Positions 24,178-33,290 of a stretch of DNA of 64,000 nucleotides are shown here, piece after piece; position 1 is the first letter of the stretch, and every line of letters begins with the position of its first letter. The DNA lies in assembly GCF_002982115.1 (NCBI RefSeq), contig NZ_CP019980.1, forward strand, positions 2,116,001 to 2,180,000. The letters run 5' to 3'. The notes below the pieces were generated by a model. That model ran no database searches. It saw only the letters and a program-made list of their open reading frames with translations, and had not been told where the DNA came from. The translations under genes and the position numbers were made by a program. Origin of the DNA: Lysinibacillus sphaericus (GTDB lineage: Bacteria; Bacillota; Bacilli; Bacillales_A; Planococcaceae).

Positions 24178-24279
24178 TATTTTGTCTTTCCTCTCGCAGA
24201 CGCTATAAAGAACGGGAAAAAATATTATCGAACAGTTTAGGGATTCCATCGGATAACTAAATTGGGCAAGGAGGACATG

Positions 24280-24942
24280 ATGAAGAACAATCCATTTTAT
24301 TTAAAAACCTTTTTACCTTTAGCTATTCAAATGTTTTCTGATGGTGGGGAAGGAAATCCTTCAGGGGATCATCCACCACAAGGAGATGGCGGAAACGGAC
24401 AAGGGGCTACATTGACACTTGAATCGGTTCAATCATTTTTAAACGACAATGATGAGGGTAAGAAATGGTTGCAGTCATTTGCTGATACACGTGTAACGGA
24501 AGCGATTAAAACGTATGAAACGAAAACTCTCCCAAAGAAACTAGAAGAGGAAATTACAAAGCGTTACCCACCGGAAACGGAGGAAGCGAAACAGTTACGT
24601 GAGTTAAAGGCACAATTTGAGCAATCGCAAAAAGAAGCTGCACGTGAAAAGTTAATTAATCAGGCGTTATCTATTGCAACTGAAAAGCGTTTACCAAGTA
24701 AGTTAGTAGCGTTCTTTGTCGGTGAAGATGCTGAAAAGACAACAGCTAATTTAGGTGTACTTGAAGCGGAATTTAACGCAGCTGTTCAGGCAGAAGTGGA
24801 TAAACGCTTTAAAGATGGTGGAACGCCACCACCACAAAAAGGAGGGGGCTCAACAACATTGACGAAAGAAGCTGTACTGAAAATGACAACGGATGAAATC
24901 AATGCGAATTGGGATGAAATCGTGAAAAACAATTTACTATAA
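24280..24942 (+). CDS. Phage scaffolding protein (DUF4355-like)
   Basis: This 220-residue protein starts at ATG 24280, five bases after aaggagg. It has a disordered Gly-rich N-terminus (about 15-50), a coiled coil (about 85-150) and a second Gly-rich stretch before a small C-terminal helix (LTKEAVLKMTTDEINANWD). This is the layout of scaffolding proteins that shape the procapsid. The capsid gene follows 29 bases later. In related phages it follows the minor head gene directly. Confidence 0.85.
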   Translation: MKNNPFYLKTFLPLAIQMFSDGGEGNPSGDHPPQGDGGNGQGATLTLESVQSFLNDNDEGKKWLQSFADTRVTEAIKTYETKTLPKKLEEEITKRYPPETEEAKQLRELKAQFEQSQKEAAREKLINQALSIATEKRLPSKLVAFFVGEDAEKTTANLGVLEAEFNAAVQAEVDKRFKDGGTPPPQKGGGSTTLTKEAVLKMTTDEINANWDEIVKNNLL

Positions 24943-24971
24943 TCGATTAGCAGTAAGGAGGAAATATCGTT

Positions 24972-25838
24972 ATGACGATTAAAAACTTTATTCCAACAAT
25001 TTGGTCAGCTCGACTTTTGCACAATTTACAAAAATCATTAGTATTCGGACAAGCTAGTGTCATCAACCGTGATTATGAAGGCGAAATCAAGGCTTACGGT
25101 GACACAGTAAAAATCAATGGTATTGGTGCTGTATCCGTAGGTGATTATACGCGCAACAAAGATATGAAGGATCCAGAGGAACTGACAGATCACACACGTA
25201 ATTTAGTGATTGACCAATCGAAGTTTTTCAACTTCCAAATTGATGATTTAGATAAAATTCAACAAAATCCTAAATTAATGGATCATGCAATGCGTGAAGC
25301 GGCTTATGCCTTATCGAATGTCGCGGATCAATTTATTGCCTCTCATTATGTACATGCTGCTAACACTATTGGTACGGACAAGGATCCGATTCAGGTAACG
25401 AAAGCCAATGCCTATGAGTACCTTGTGGACCTTTCAACGAAATTGGATGAAGCCAATATTCCGACACAAGGTCGTTTTGCTGTTTTGCCACCTTGGTATG
25501 AAGGGCTATTATTAAAAGATGATCGCTTTGTTGGTTCTGGTGCTTTGCCAGCAGACGAACGTTTGGTTAATGGTGTTGTAGGTCGAGCTGCAGGTTTCTT
25601 ACTTATGAAATCTAATAATGCACCATTTGTTGATACAGGTTTTGAAGGCGTCGTCGCAAACTCAAAAATTATCGCCGGACATAATATGGCCTGGACGTAT
25701 GCTGAACAAGCTGCAAAAGTAGAGGGCTATCGAATGGAGAAACGTTTTGCAGATGCTGTAAAAGGACTTCATCTATACGGTTGTAAAGTGGTGCGCCCAG
25801 AAGCTTTAGCAGTACTTTCAGCTAGACGACCAGCGTAA
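24972..25838 (+). CDS. Major capsid protein (P22 coat-like)
   Basis: This 288-residue coat protein carries patterns of the P22 gp5-like HK97-fold group: FIPTIWSARLLHNLQKSLVFG at the N-terminus (quoted as FIPTIWSARL and LVFGQ), VKINGIGAVSVGDYT, and the C-terminal FADAVKGLHLYGCKVVRPEAL. Its position after the scaffold and its strong RBS (aaggagg) agree. It builds the icosahedral head. Confidence 0.92.
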   Translation: MTIKNFIPTIWSARLLHNLQKSLVFGQASVINRDYEGEIKAYGDTVKINGIGAVSVGDYTRNKDMKDPEELTDHTRNLVIDQSKFFNFQIDDLDKIQQNPKLMDHAMREAAYALSNVADQFIASHYVHAANTIGTDKDPIQVTKANAYEYLVDLSTKLDEANIPTQGRFAVLPPWYEGLLLKDDRFVGSGALPADERLVNGVVGRAAGFLLMKSNNAPFVDTGFEGVVANSKIIAGHNMAWTYAEQAAKVEGYRMEKRFADAVKGLHLYGCKVVRPEALAVLSARRPA

Positions 25839-25852
25839 GGAGGGGGTTAAAA

Positions 25853-26005
25853 ATGTTCGTAAAAAACTTAAATACGGGTATCACATGGGCGGTCACTGAA
25901 GAACACGGTGCTCGCCTTTTGCGTACAGAGGAATTTGAGGAAGTACAATTAGAGAAGCCTAAACGTACCATTTCAAAAAAACCAGAAGCAGAAACTGAAA
26001 AGTAG
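25853..26005 (+). CDS. Small phage head protein, unknown
   Basis: The 50-residue product is read from ATG 25853 behind aaggagggggt. It has a short beta-rich N-terminus and a Lys/Glu-rich tail. Such tiny proteins between capsid and connector genes are common; the role is unknown. Confidence 0.65.
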   Translation: MFVKNLNTGITWAVTEEHGARLLRTEEFEEVQLEKPKRTISKKPEAETEK

Positions 26006-26014
26006 GTGGTCAAT

Positions 26015-26341
26015 ATGTGGCAACCAACTCAAGAAGAAATCGAACAGCTAAAACAGTTAAATGGTGATACAGGAGCTAAGCATGATGCGTTTTATTGTGC
26101 AATGGCTCCTATTTTATTTGAAGTAGCAATTGACCATTGTAACGGTGCGTGGTGTCCTGAAACGATGCCTCAAGGTGTGCAACTATTTATCGCTAAGGCT
26201 ATACAATTCAATATGCAAACAACAGGGTTAAAAGGACGTGTTATGGGGACAGTCTCCTATTCTTATGACACAGAGTTTCCAAAAGCCATTTGGACCTATT
26301 TACGGCCATATAAGAAGGTGAAGTTTCATGCATTACGATGA
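26015..26341 (+). CDS. Head-tail connector (gp15/YqbG-like)
   Basis: The 108-residue protein starts at ATG 26015 behind taggtgg. It begins MWQPTQEEIEQLKQLNGDTG and ends with a basic tail. A helical protein of this size directly after the capsid gene is the first connector ring that binds the portal. It overlaps the head-closure gene by 14 bases. Confidence 0.75.
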   Translation: MWQPTQEEIEQLKQLNGDTGAKHDAFYCAMAPILFEVAIDHCNGAWCPETMPQGVQLFIAKAIQFNMQTTGLKGRVMGTVSYSYDTEFPKAIWTYLRPYKKVKFHALR

Positions 26342-26651
26342 ATTTCCTCATACAGTCGAAGTCGTTGAGAAGCAACGTATTTCTGATGGTGCAGGGGGAT
26401 ATAAAACGAAGTGGATGCCAGTGGATACAATCGAAGCGTTTGTTGATACACCAACAAGCAAAGAGCATTATTATGCTCAACAGCTAGGTAATCCATTGCA
26501 ATGTTACATGTATTACCCCTACAGAACTGATTTAACGTCTAGTATGCGATTACGCTTTGAAGGGGAGATATACGAGTTTGCAGGACGTCCTGAAGATCAA
26601 GGTGGCCAACATGAAATGATGCGTGTGGCTTTAAAGCTGGTGATGTCATAA
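26328..26651 (+). CDS. Head closure protein (gp16/YqbH-like)
   Basis: This 107-residue beta-rich protein has HTVEVVEKQRISDGAGGY and a C-terminal RFEGEIYEFAGRPEDQGG pattern characteristic of head-closure (stopper) proteins. It binds below the gp15-like ring and closes the portal channel. The stop codon shares one base with the next start. Confidence 0.82.
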   Translation: MHYDEFPHTVEVVEKQRISDGAGGYKTKWMPVDTIEAFVDTPTSKEHYYAQQLGNPLQCYMYYPYRTDLTSSMRLRFEGEIYEFAGRPEDQGGQHEMMRVALKLVMS

Positions 26652-27076
26652 TGGCTCGAATTACTTTCAGTGGATGGAAATTGTTAAGAGCCGCGCAACG
26701 TTTTGAAGAAGGGATTTTAGATAAAGTATCCGACATTGTGTACGAGACTGCAAGGCTTATACAAACTGAGGCTAAAGCACTCGCGCCAGTTGATGATGGC
26801 AGCTTGCGTGACTCTATCGAAATGAAGATGCTAGGGAAGTATAACGCTGTTGTCACCGTAGGGAGCCATTACGCTATTTGGGTGGAATTTGGTACTGGCG
26901 TACATGCAGAGGGGCCAGGAGGAAGTAGAGCCAAAAAGATTCCTTGGACTTATTACAGTGAAAAGTTAGGACACTGGGTAACTAGTAGCGGTAATAAAGC
27001 TCAACCATTCTGGGGCCCTGCAGTTGATGCTGGACAAGCGTATTTTAAAACAGAAATGAGGCGTTTAGGCTTATGA
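26651..27076 (+). CDS. HK97 gp10-like head-tail protein
   Basis: The 141-residue protein has ALAPVDDGSLRDSIEMKM and GSHYAIWVEFGTGVHA, the hallmark of the HK97 gp10 family, and ends in a helix with WGPAVDAGQAYF. It acts in head-tail joining or tail completion. It overlaps the next gene by four bases. Confidence 0.87.
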   Translation: MARITFSGWKLLRAAQRFEEGILDKVSDIVYETARLIQTEAKALAPVDDGSLRDSIEMKMLGKYNAVVTVGSHYAIWVEFGTGVHAEGPGGSRAKKIPWTYYSEKLGHWVTSSGNKAQPFWGPAVDAGQAYFKTEMRRLGL

Positions 27077-27516
27077 CCAATTATTATGCGCTACCTTATT
27101 TTGAGTTGCAACAAGCTATCTATCAAAAGTTGATTGCTTGTGAAGCGCTGACAAATATTACTCGAAAAAGTGAAGAGGATTTAGGTGTGTACGATGCTGT
27201 CGATGAAAATACACCTTATCCATACGTAACGATTGCAGAGCCTTATTCATCACCTTTTGACACGAAAACGAGCAATATCGAAACCATTACTTTTACGATT
27301 CATACTTGGTGGATGGATAACGATGCGTACAGTGGAAAACGGAAGGTGTATGAGATGCTATCAGCTTCTCAACAAGCGCTAATGTCCCAAAATTACAAGC
27401 TTCCGAAAGCTAAGGTGCTAAGTGTCAAAAGACGTGACTCCCGTGTTTTTGATGACAATAGCCCCGGCGTAAAGCATGGCGTCTTAGTTTTGCAATATAA
27501 AGTGCAGAATATTTAA
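27073..27516 (+). CDS. Tail terminator (gp17-like, DUF3168)
   Basis: The 147-residue protein has LQQAIYQKLIACEAL and YPYVTIAEPYSSPFDTKTSN with FTIHTWW, patterns of the DUF3168 tail-completion family. It caps the tail tube at the head-proximal end. A hairpin (acagtcc/ggggctgt) with T-run begins at its stop, yet the tail tube gene follows at once. Confidence 0.82.
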   Translation: MTNYYALPYFELQQAIYQKLIACEALTNITRKSEEDLGVYDAVDENTPYPYVTIAEPYSSPFDTKTSNIETITFTIHTWWMDNDAYSGKRKVYEMLSASQQALMSQNYKLPKAKVLSVKRRDSRVFDDNSPGVKHGVLVLQYKVQNI

Positions 27517-27558
27517 CAGTCCTTTATGGGGCTGTTTTTCTTTTAGGAGGGGAAATAC

Positions 27559-28338
27559 ATGCAAAACGGTAAGGATACAGTTTTAATTGTCCAGCTTGCT
27601 ACAAATGCGTTAGGTGAGGATGGTTACCTAATCGGGCATCTAACTGAAAATAGCCACTCTATCGAAAATGAATTAGTCGATGAACAGACGAAGTTTGGAC
27701 GGATTCTAGCTTACGGCCAATCAAGTGAATCATTTGAAGTTACGATGTATGGTGACAAAACAGATTCTGGTCAAAAAGCGATTATAGATGCAATTCGTAA
27801 TAAGGTACAGCTAAAAGTTTGGCAAGTTGATTTAAATACAATCAAAAATGATGCGAATGAAGATGTCCATGATGCCATTTTTGCTTACACATTAGTTGAA
27901 TCAGTAGAGATATCGTATCCAGGCGACAACTTCCAAGAAATCTCCGGTACGTTACAGGTAATCGGTGAATCGAAAACGGGACAATTACCAAAGCTACCTG
28001 ATTCCGTTATTGAATTTGCGAGGAGTGTATTTGAAAAGCCGGGAGAGAAAACAGGTGAGTTCGGTAAAGCGAAAGAAAAAGCAGTACCTGTAACGAGTGT
28101 GACAGTGACACCTACAACAGCATCTATCGCTGTGAATGCTACCAAACAGTTAAGCGTTGTTGTGGCTCCTGAGGATGCATCGAACCAACATGTAACATTT
28201 GCATCGAGTGATACTACGGTTGCGAAAGTATCGCCTACAGGTCTTGTAACAGGACTAGCAGCAGGAACATCTACAATCACAGTCACTACGGTAAGTGGAG
28301 CTAAAACAGCTACCGCTGCAATAACGGTTACAGCTTAA
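27559..28338 (+). CDS. Major tail tube protein with BIG2 domain
   Basis: This 259-residue protein builds the tail tube. The N-terminal part (about 1-155) matches tail tube proteins (SIENELVDEQTKFGRILAYGQ, split by G-Q-S-S). A Lys-rich linker (158-180) leads to a BIG2-type immunoglobulin-like domain (about 178-259: VTPTTASIAVNATKQLSVVV and VSPTGLVTGLAAGTSTITV). Such decorations project from the tube surface and may bind host sugars. The RBS is aggagggg. A hairpin (agggcgc/gcgctct) follows the stop. Confidence 0.88.
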   Translation: MQNGKDTVLIVQLATNALGEDGYLIGHLTENSHSIENELVDEQTKFGRILAYGQSSESFEVTMYGDKTDSGQKAIIDAIRNKVQLKVWQVDLNTIKNDANEDVHDAIFAYTLVESVEISYPGDNFQEISGTLQVIGESKTGQLPKLPDSVIEFARSVFEKPGEKTGEFGKAKEKAVPVTSVTVTPTTASIAVNATKQLSVVVAPEDASNQHVTFASSDTTVAKVSPTGLVTGLAAGTSTITVTTVSGAKTATAAITVTA

Positions 28339-28398
28339 GGAATAGGGCGCATAAGCGCTCTTTTCTTTTTGACTAATTGAACAGGAGGAATTATAAAC

Positions 28399-28869
28399 AT
28401 GGCTACCTTAACAATTGGCAAGAATCAATATGAAGCAAAATTTGGATTCGCTTTTAAAAAGCTAGCGGATAAAAACTACAATCAAAAGGATAAGGAAGGC
28501 AATGAGGTAGGCGGGTTTAGTGCTATCTATACAGGGCTATTGCAATTTGATTTAGATGCCTTAAAAGCGTTTTGGGATTGTGGATTAGCGCATTTAAAGA
28601 ACCGACCATCAATGGCTCAAATAGAGGCGGCGTTAGAAGCAAGAATTGAAGAAGATGGAGACACAACCATGCTATTTAAAGAAGCATTTCGTGAGATTAA
28701 TGACTCGGGTTTTTTCAAAAAAGATGCGAAGACGTTTTGGAAGAACTTAGAGCTATTCAAAACGATGGGCAAAAACGAGGAAGAGCAAGCGGAGAATGCC
28801 AAGGGCGTTCAGATCATGCTAGACGCGAAAGCAGAGTTATTGGAAGAGGAAACCAGGTTGATGGACTAG
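28399..28869 (+). CDS. Tail assembly chaperone (G part)
   Basis: The 156-residue protein has GFAFKKLADKNYNQ and a helical C-terminal half, at the place of tail assembly chaperones between tube and tape measure genes. It coats the tape measure during tail growth. A second frame (-1) continues to 29213, and the two are expected to be joined by ribosomal frameshifting, as in many siphophages. Confidence 0.78.
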   Translation: MATLTIGKNQYEAKFGFAFKKLADKNYNQKDKEGNEVGGFSAIYTGLLQFDLDALKAFWDCGLAHLKNRPSMAQIEAALEARIEEDGDTTMLFKEAFREINDSGFFKKDAKTFWKNLELFKTMGKNEEEQAENAKGVQIMLDAKAELLEEETRLMD

Positions 28870-29213
28870 AATGGCTCGATGTCCTATCAAACGCTGCTGA
28901 ATATTTAGGTGTTCATGATGTGGATTTAATTATGTCATGGACACCAAACGAGTACAAAGCACTTTTACAAGGCGCACAAATGAAAATGGTGAGTGATTAT
29001 GAAAATTTAGCGATTCAAGCCATGTATATTCGCAAGGCTGAAAATGAAAAACGTTTAAGGTTAACGGACTTATTTGATGCTGAAAAAGCTAGAAAAAGAA
29101 TCCTAGCAGGTGATAAAGAGTGGAAGCAATCTAAGAAAATAGACACGTCACTTTACAAGAAAGCGCAGGCTGATATGAAGGTGTGGGCTGATAAATTAAA
29201 CAAGAAAGGATAA
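28716..29213 (+). CDS. Tail assembly chaperone extension (T part, -1 frame)
   Basis: This is the downstream -1 frame of the chaperone, open from 28716 to 29213. From about 28862 it looks like real protein (GLEWLDVLSNAAEYLGV and MSWTPNEYKALLQGA); the residues before that look like an out-of-frame shadow. A canonical slippery heptamer T-TTT-TTC is at 28710-28716, in frame. There is no RBS or good start for independent translation, so it is most likely made only as a G-T fusion. The slip site nearer the G stop cannot be assigned. Confidence 0.65.
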   Translation, partial: QKRCEDVLEELRAIQNDGQKRGRASGECQGRSDHARRESRVIGRGNQVDGLEWLDVLSNAAEYLGVHDVDLIMSWTPNEYKALLQGAQMKMVSDYENLAIQAMYIRKAENEKRLRLTDLFDAEKARKRILAGDKEWKQSKKIDTSLYKKAQADMKVWADKLNKKG

Positions 29214-32200
29214 TGCAAATGAACGAGAATTTTACTGCACGAATTGGCGCGCGTATTACGCAGTTCATGGCACGGATGCGCCAAGTCCAAAACACAATAC
29301 GCACGACGGCAAATGATGTGCGTATTGATATTGGGGCAGACATTAGTCAGTTCCGTCGTCGCATGGCTGAAATTCGAGCTCGCATTGCAGCTTTAATTCG
29401 CGAACGAGTCGTTATTAAAATTGAAGCGCGAATAGAAGCATTTCAGAAAAAAATCAACCGGATTGCCACGAATATTCGTGCTTTTGGTGAGATAATACAA
29501 CACACCCTCATGGGAACAATTATGGCCGTCTTTCCAGCAATATCCCCATTATTAGCGAATACTGCTGTTGCTATTGCGAATTTAGGTCCGATGATTGGTA
29601 CTGTCGCTGGTTCTACATTTGCATTAGCCGGTGCCTTTACAGCTGCTGGTGCCGCAGCGGTTGCGTTTGGCGCAGTAGCAATCCCGACAATTAAAGCGTT
29701 ATTTGATGAAACCGGCCCACCATTTAATGCATTACAAAAGAAAGCTTGGAATTCATTTGAAAGTGTAAAGGATACTTATCAGTCACTTGTAAAAGAGACT
29801 GAAACACCAGTTTTGCAAGCTTTTACAAGCGCCATGCACGCAACAGATGCCATACTGAATAAATTACGGCCTCTATTTATCTCAAGTGCACAAGCAGTGG
29901 CAAATTTAATGGCTCAACTCAATACGGCTATCGATACGTCACCTATACAAAAGTTTTTAATGTATCTAAATACTAGTGGTGTCTCACTGTTGGAGACGTT
30001 TGGTCGCTCATTTGGAAATGTGTTTAAAGGGTTGCTATCGATGTTGACAGCTTTTGCGCCATTAAGTATCAGTACAGCAAACGGTTTCGAAGCAATGACA
30101 GCACGATTTGCAGAGTGGGCAAATGGATTAAGTGGTAGTGCAAAATTCCAAGCGTTTATGGATTACGTGAATACAAATATGCCAAAGATTCGCGCTATCT
30201 TCCGAGATGCAATCGCTGGCGTTGTGTATTTCTTTAGTGCATTTGCGGGTTCTTCATCAAGCATGATGGACGGGCTCGTATCGATGATGGGTCGATTTAA
30301 AGAGTGGTCAGCCACACTTAGTCAAAATCAAGGTTTCCAACAATTGATTGATTATGTCCATCAATCAGCGCCTAGTGTTATGAACCTAATTGGTAATTTA
30401 ACGACTTTCCTTGTGAACTTAGGTATTGGCATGGCGCCTATTGGTGCAACCATTATCAATCTAGCCAATAAGTTTTTAACTTTTGCTAATAGCTTGATGG
30501 AAAACAATCGATCCATAGGGGTTATCATAGCGGGGCTTATTTCGTTTGGTGGTGTTTTGCTTGCCATCGTACCAAATATAATTGCATTCAAAGAGTTATT
30601 CAGAGGGTTCGGCTCATCCATGTTTGGTGGTATTGGGAAAGCGCTGAAATCCGTAACCAGGTTATTTACAAACTTTAGCGGAACAATGGCATCATTGGGT
30701 GCTAAAGTGATGACTTTCGCTACAAACTTTGGGAAAGCATTTGGACTAATTACGAATCCAGTAGGTTTAGTTGTCATAGCAATCGTCGGTTTCATCGCCA
30801 TCTTAGTACGTCTATATCAAACGAACGAAAAGTTCCGAACTCAGGTTCAAACTGTTTGGGAAGCAATTAAAACCGGAATTTCCGTAGCAGTAACTGCTGT
30901 TAAAGATTTGGTGATGTCCGTCTGGTCACAGATTACAGCATTCTGGACGGAAAACCAAGCAAGTATTAAGGCGACTGCTTTGGTTGTATGGAATGTAATC
31001 GAAAATGTTGTGACGTCTGTGATGTCAGTCATAGGGACAATCATGCAAAAGATATGGCCAGTCGTAAAAGCGCTCATTGTCTCTACATGGGAAGCGATTA
31101 AAAATGTGATCCAAGGTGCCATTAAGGTTATTTTGGGTATCGTCAAAACATTCAGCGCACTATTTAGAGGTGACTGGCAAGGTGTCTGGGATGGAATAAA
31201 ACAAATCCTTAGCGGTGCGTTACAAGCAGTCTGGGGTGCAATTAATCTTTACTTTGTAGGGAAATTACTTGGACCGTTAAAAGCATTTGGCTCAACAGCA
31301 AAAACGCTTTTACAGGGCGTTTGGACAACAATTAAAGGTATTTTCACCAATACTTTAAATGCGATAAAAAGTACGGTTTCAACCATCTTTAACGGACTGA
31401 AAAATACAATTAAAACGATTTGGAATGGTATTAAATCGTTTTTCAATACTGTTCTAAATGGCATTAACTCTATTTTTACGAGTGTTTGGCGAAGTATCGC
31501 TTCATTCCTAGATAATTTTTTCACAAGTCTAATCGGCACAATTCAATCTGTTTGGAATGGTATTAAGAGCTTCATCTCAAGTGTCTTAAAAGCTATTGCA
31601 AACATTATTAAAAGTATTTGGAACGGTATTAAAACAACCATTAATACAATTCTAAATGGTATAAAAAGGACTATTGAAACCATTTGGAATGGGTTTAAAA
31701 CAACCGTATCAACGGCGATGAAAAACGTTAAATCGGCTGTTGTGAATGGATGGAATGCGGCAAAGTCTTTCTTACAAAATATTAGTCTAGTGAAAATTGG
31801 TGAATTTATCGTAGCTGGTTTGGTGAAAGGGATTAGTAATTGGTTTGGTAAAGTAAAAGCCAAAGTTATGGAACTTGCCCAACTGTTACCAACTTGGTTA
31901 CGAAATAAATTAGGTATTCACTCCCCATCCCGTGTCATGATGTCAGTCGGTAAATGGATTCCATCCGGGCTTGCCAAAGGGATTAGTGGCAATACGAAAG
32001 TTGTAACGAAAGCTGCAGCAGTTTTGGCTGCAAATGCAGTTCCCGATATTAGTTCAAGTCTATCAACTACCAAAGCGGAAATGAAGCTTGCAGCGTCACA
32101 ATTAGCCGAAGCTGCTAGAGCAGATTTGCGTATCTTAACGGATGGGCTATCGGTGAAAAGTGCCATCAGCAGTGCTCAAAAAACAAGTATTACAAGCGAA

Positions 32201-32362
32201 TCTGTACTTGATTTATCGGTGTTAGAAAAAGTTATTCAGCTCCTTCGAGTTATCGCTGATAAAGACCTGTCACTTGAACTTGATGGTCATGTTTTAACGA
32301 ATTATGTTGATGAGCGAACAGCAAGAAAAGTAGACGTAAAACGTTCTATGAGAGGAGTGTAG
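29213..32362 (+). CDS. Tape measure protein
   Basis: This 1049-residue protein sets tail length. It has coiled coils at the N-terminus (ARITQFMARMRQVQNTIRTT), a hydrophobic segment (about 85-165) rich in Ala/Gly, and about fifteen short repeats with Trp-x-x-Ile/Phe (WNGIK, VWRSI, IWNGI) at about 550-860, the usual tape-measure repeats. The C-terminal part (LGIHSPSRVMMSVGKW) is typical. It starts immediately at the chaperone extension stop. If 1 residue spans about 0.15 nm, the tail would be near 150 nm. Confidence 0.93.
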   Translation: MQMNENFTARIGARITQFMARMRQVQNTIRTTANDVRIDIGADISQFRRRMAEIRARIAALIRERVVIKIEARIEAFQKKINRIATNIRAFGEIIQHTLMGTIMAVFPAISPLLANTAVAIANLGPMIGTVAGSTFALAGAFTAAGAAAVAFGAVAIPTIKALFDETGPPFNALQKKAWNSFESVKDTYQSLVKETETPVLQAFTSAMHATDAILNKLRPLFISSAQAVANLMAQLNTAIDTSPIQKFLMYLNTSGVSLLETFGRSFGNVFKGLLSMLTAFAPLSISTANGFEAMTARFAEWANGLSGSAKFQAFMDYVNTNMPKIRAIFRDAIAGVVYFFSAFAGSSSSMMDGLVSMMGRFKEWSATLSQNQGFQQLIDYVHQSAPSVMNLIGNLTTFLVNLGIGMAPIGATIINLANKFLTFANSLMENNRSIGVIIAGLISFGGVLLAIVPNIIAFKELFRGFGSSMFGGIGKALKSVTRLFTNFSGTMASLGAKVMTFATNFGKAFGLITNPVGLVVIAIVGFIAILVRLYQTNEKFRTQVQTVWEAIKTGISVAVTAVKDLVMSVWSQITAFWTENQASIKATALVVWNVIENVVTSVMSVIGTIMQKIWPVVKALIVSTWEAIKNVIQGAIKVILGIVKTFSALFRGDWQGVWDGIKQILSGALQAVWGAINLYFVGKLLGPLKAFGSTAKTLLQGVWTTIKGIFTNTLNAIKSTVSTIFNGLKNTIKTIWNGIKSFFNTVLNGINSIFTSVWRSIASFLDNFFTSLIGTIQSVWNGIKSFISSVLKAIANIIKSIWNGIKTTINTILNGIKRTIETIWNGFKTTVSTAMKNVKSAVVNGWNAAKSFLQNISLVKIGEFIVAGLVKGISNWFGKVKAKVMELAQLLPTWLRNKLGIHSPSRVMMSVGKWIPSGLAKGISGNTKVVTKAAAVLAANAVPDISSSLSTTKAEMKLAASQLAEAARADLRILTDGLSVKSAISSAQKTSITSESVLDLSVLEKVIQLLRVIADKDLSLELDGHVLTNYVDERTARKVDVKRSMRGV

Positions 32363-32365
32363 AGG

Positions 32366-33274
32366 GTGGATGCGAAGTTAGTAAAAATGAATCGCGAAGA
32401 AATTATTTTGTCTCAGGAGAGATTTGTTACGAAAGACATCATCGTTTCTCCTATCGAGATTAATCGCGATATAGCCGATGTTGAAAGACGAGCAGGGGCT
32501 ATCAATGAATTAGTTAAACACGGCACACGTAAAATTCAGCTTCATCTAATGTTTATTGCAAAAGATCATTCAGACTTTGAAACACTTGAAAATAGAGCGT
32601 TTGATCTGTTCACAGATTTAGAGCCGTATTATTTATATAAAGCTATACCAACAAAGCAATCCACTATGTACGAATTCGAGCTACCAGGTAAGCAATGGGG
32701 TAGAGAGCTCGATTTTATTCCTAGTGAGGTTGCTTTTTTATATGGGAAACGATACTTCGTTATCAATAGCAATATGTCTGAGGTTGCACAAGATGGGCTC
32801 ACAGGTCGATTCACGGTTGAATTAGAAACTTATCAACTTCCTTACGCAGAAAGTGCTGCAACATTAAAAGATTTAAAGCTGTGGGACGCTAATAAGTGGG
32901 AATGGAATCAAGGGTTGACGTGGGACGAGGATTTACAGTACAAGTTTACGGCCAATAATTTCACAGTGAAAAACTTAGGCAATGTCAAAATTGATCCGCG
33001 TGAAAGTGAATTGAAAATAACGATTAAGGCAACAGCATCGAGCTATTTAGAATTTAAGAATAATACCACTAGCGAAGTGTTTAGGTTTAATGGCGCTTTA
33101 ATAGGTACAGATACATTAGTTTTGAATGGCATTCACACTTATAAAAACGGTGCGAATGCCATTTTGAATACAAATAAAAAGCCATTAACGCTTGTGCCGG
33201 GAAACAATGTTTTTTCAGTGTCCGGTGGAACTGTGCAATCAATCGAATTTGATTTTAGATTCTTATACAAATAG
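32366..33274 (+). CDS. Distal tail protein (Dit)
   Basis: The 302-residue protein starts at GTG 32366. The N-terminal domain has INRDIADVERRAGAINELVKHGTRKIQLH, split here as DVERRAGAINELV and GTRKIQLHLMF, with FTDLEPYYLYKAIPTKQSTMY, characteristic of SPP1 gp19.1-type Dit. A galectin-like C-terminal domain (about 150-302) may bind host sugars. It is the hub between tail tube and tail fibre proteins. Normally the tail endopeptidase gene follows; here it is 3.2 kb away. Confidence 0.88.
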   Translation: MDAKLVKMNREEIILSQERFVTKDIIVSPIEINRDIADVERRAGAINELVKHGTRKIQLHLMFIAKDHSDFETLENRAFDLFTDLEPYYLYKAIPTKQSTMYEFELPGKQWGRELDFIPSEVAFLYGKRYFVINSNMSEVAQDGLTGRFTVELETYQLPYAESAATLKDLKLWDANKWEWNQGLTWDEDLQYKFTANNFTVKNLGNVKIDPRESELKITIKATASSYLEFKNNTTSEVFRFNGALIGTDTLVLNGIHTYKNGANAILNTNKKPLTLVPGNNVFSVSGGTVQSIEFDFRFLYK

Positions 33275-33290
33275 AAGGGATGTGCTTTAA

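Noticed and set aside
31249..31863. Minus-strand hydrophobic ORFs opposite the tape measure gene
   Set aside because: They mirror the Trp/Ile repeats of the tape measure gene and lack ribosome sites.
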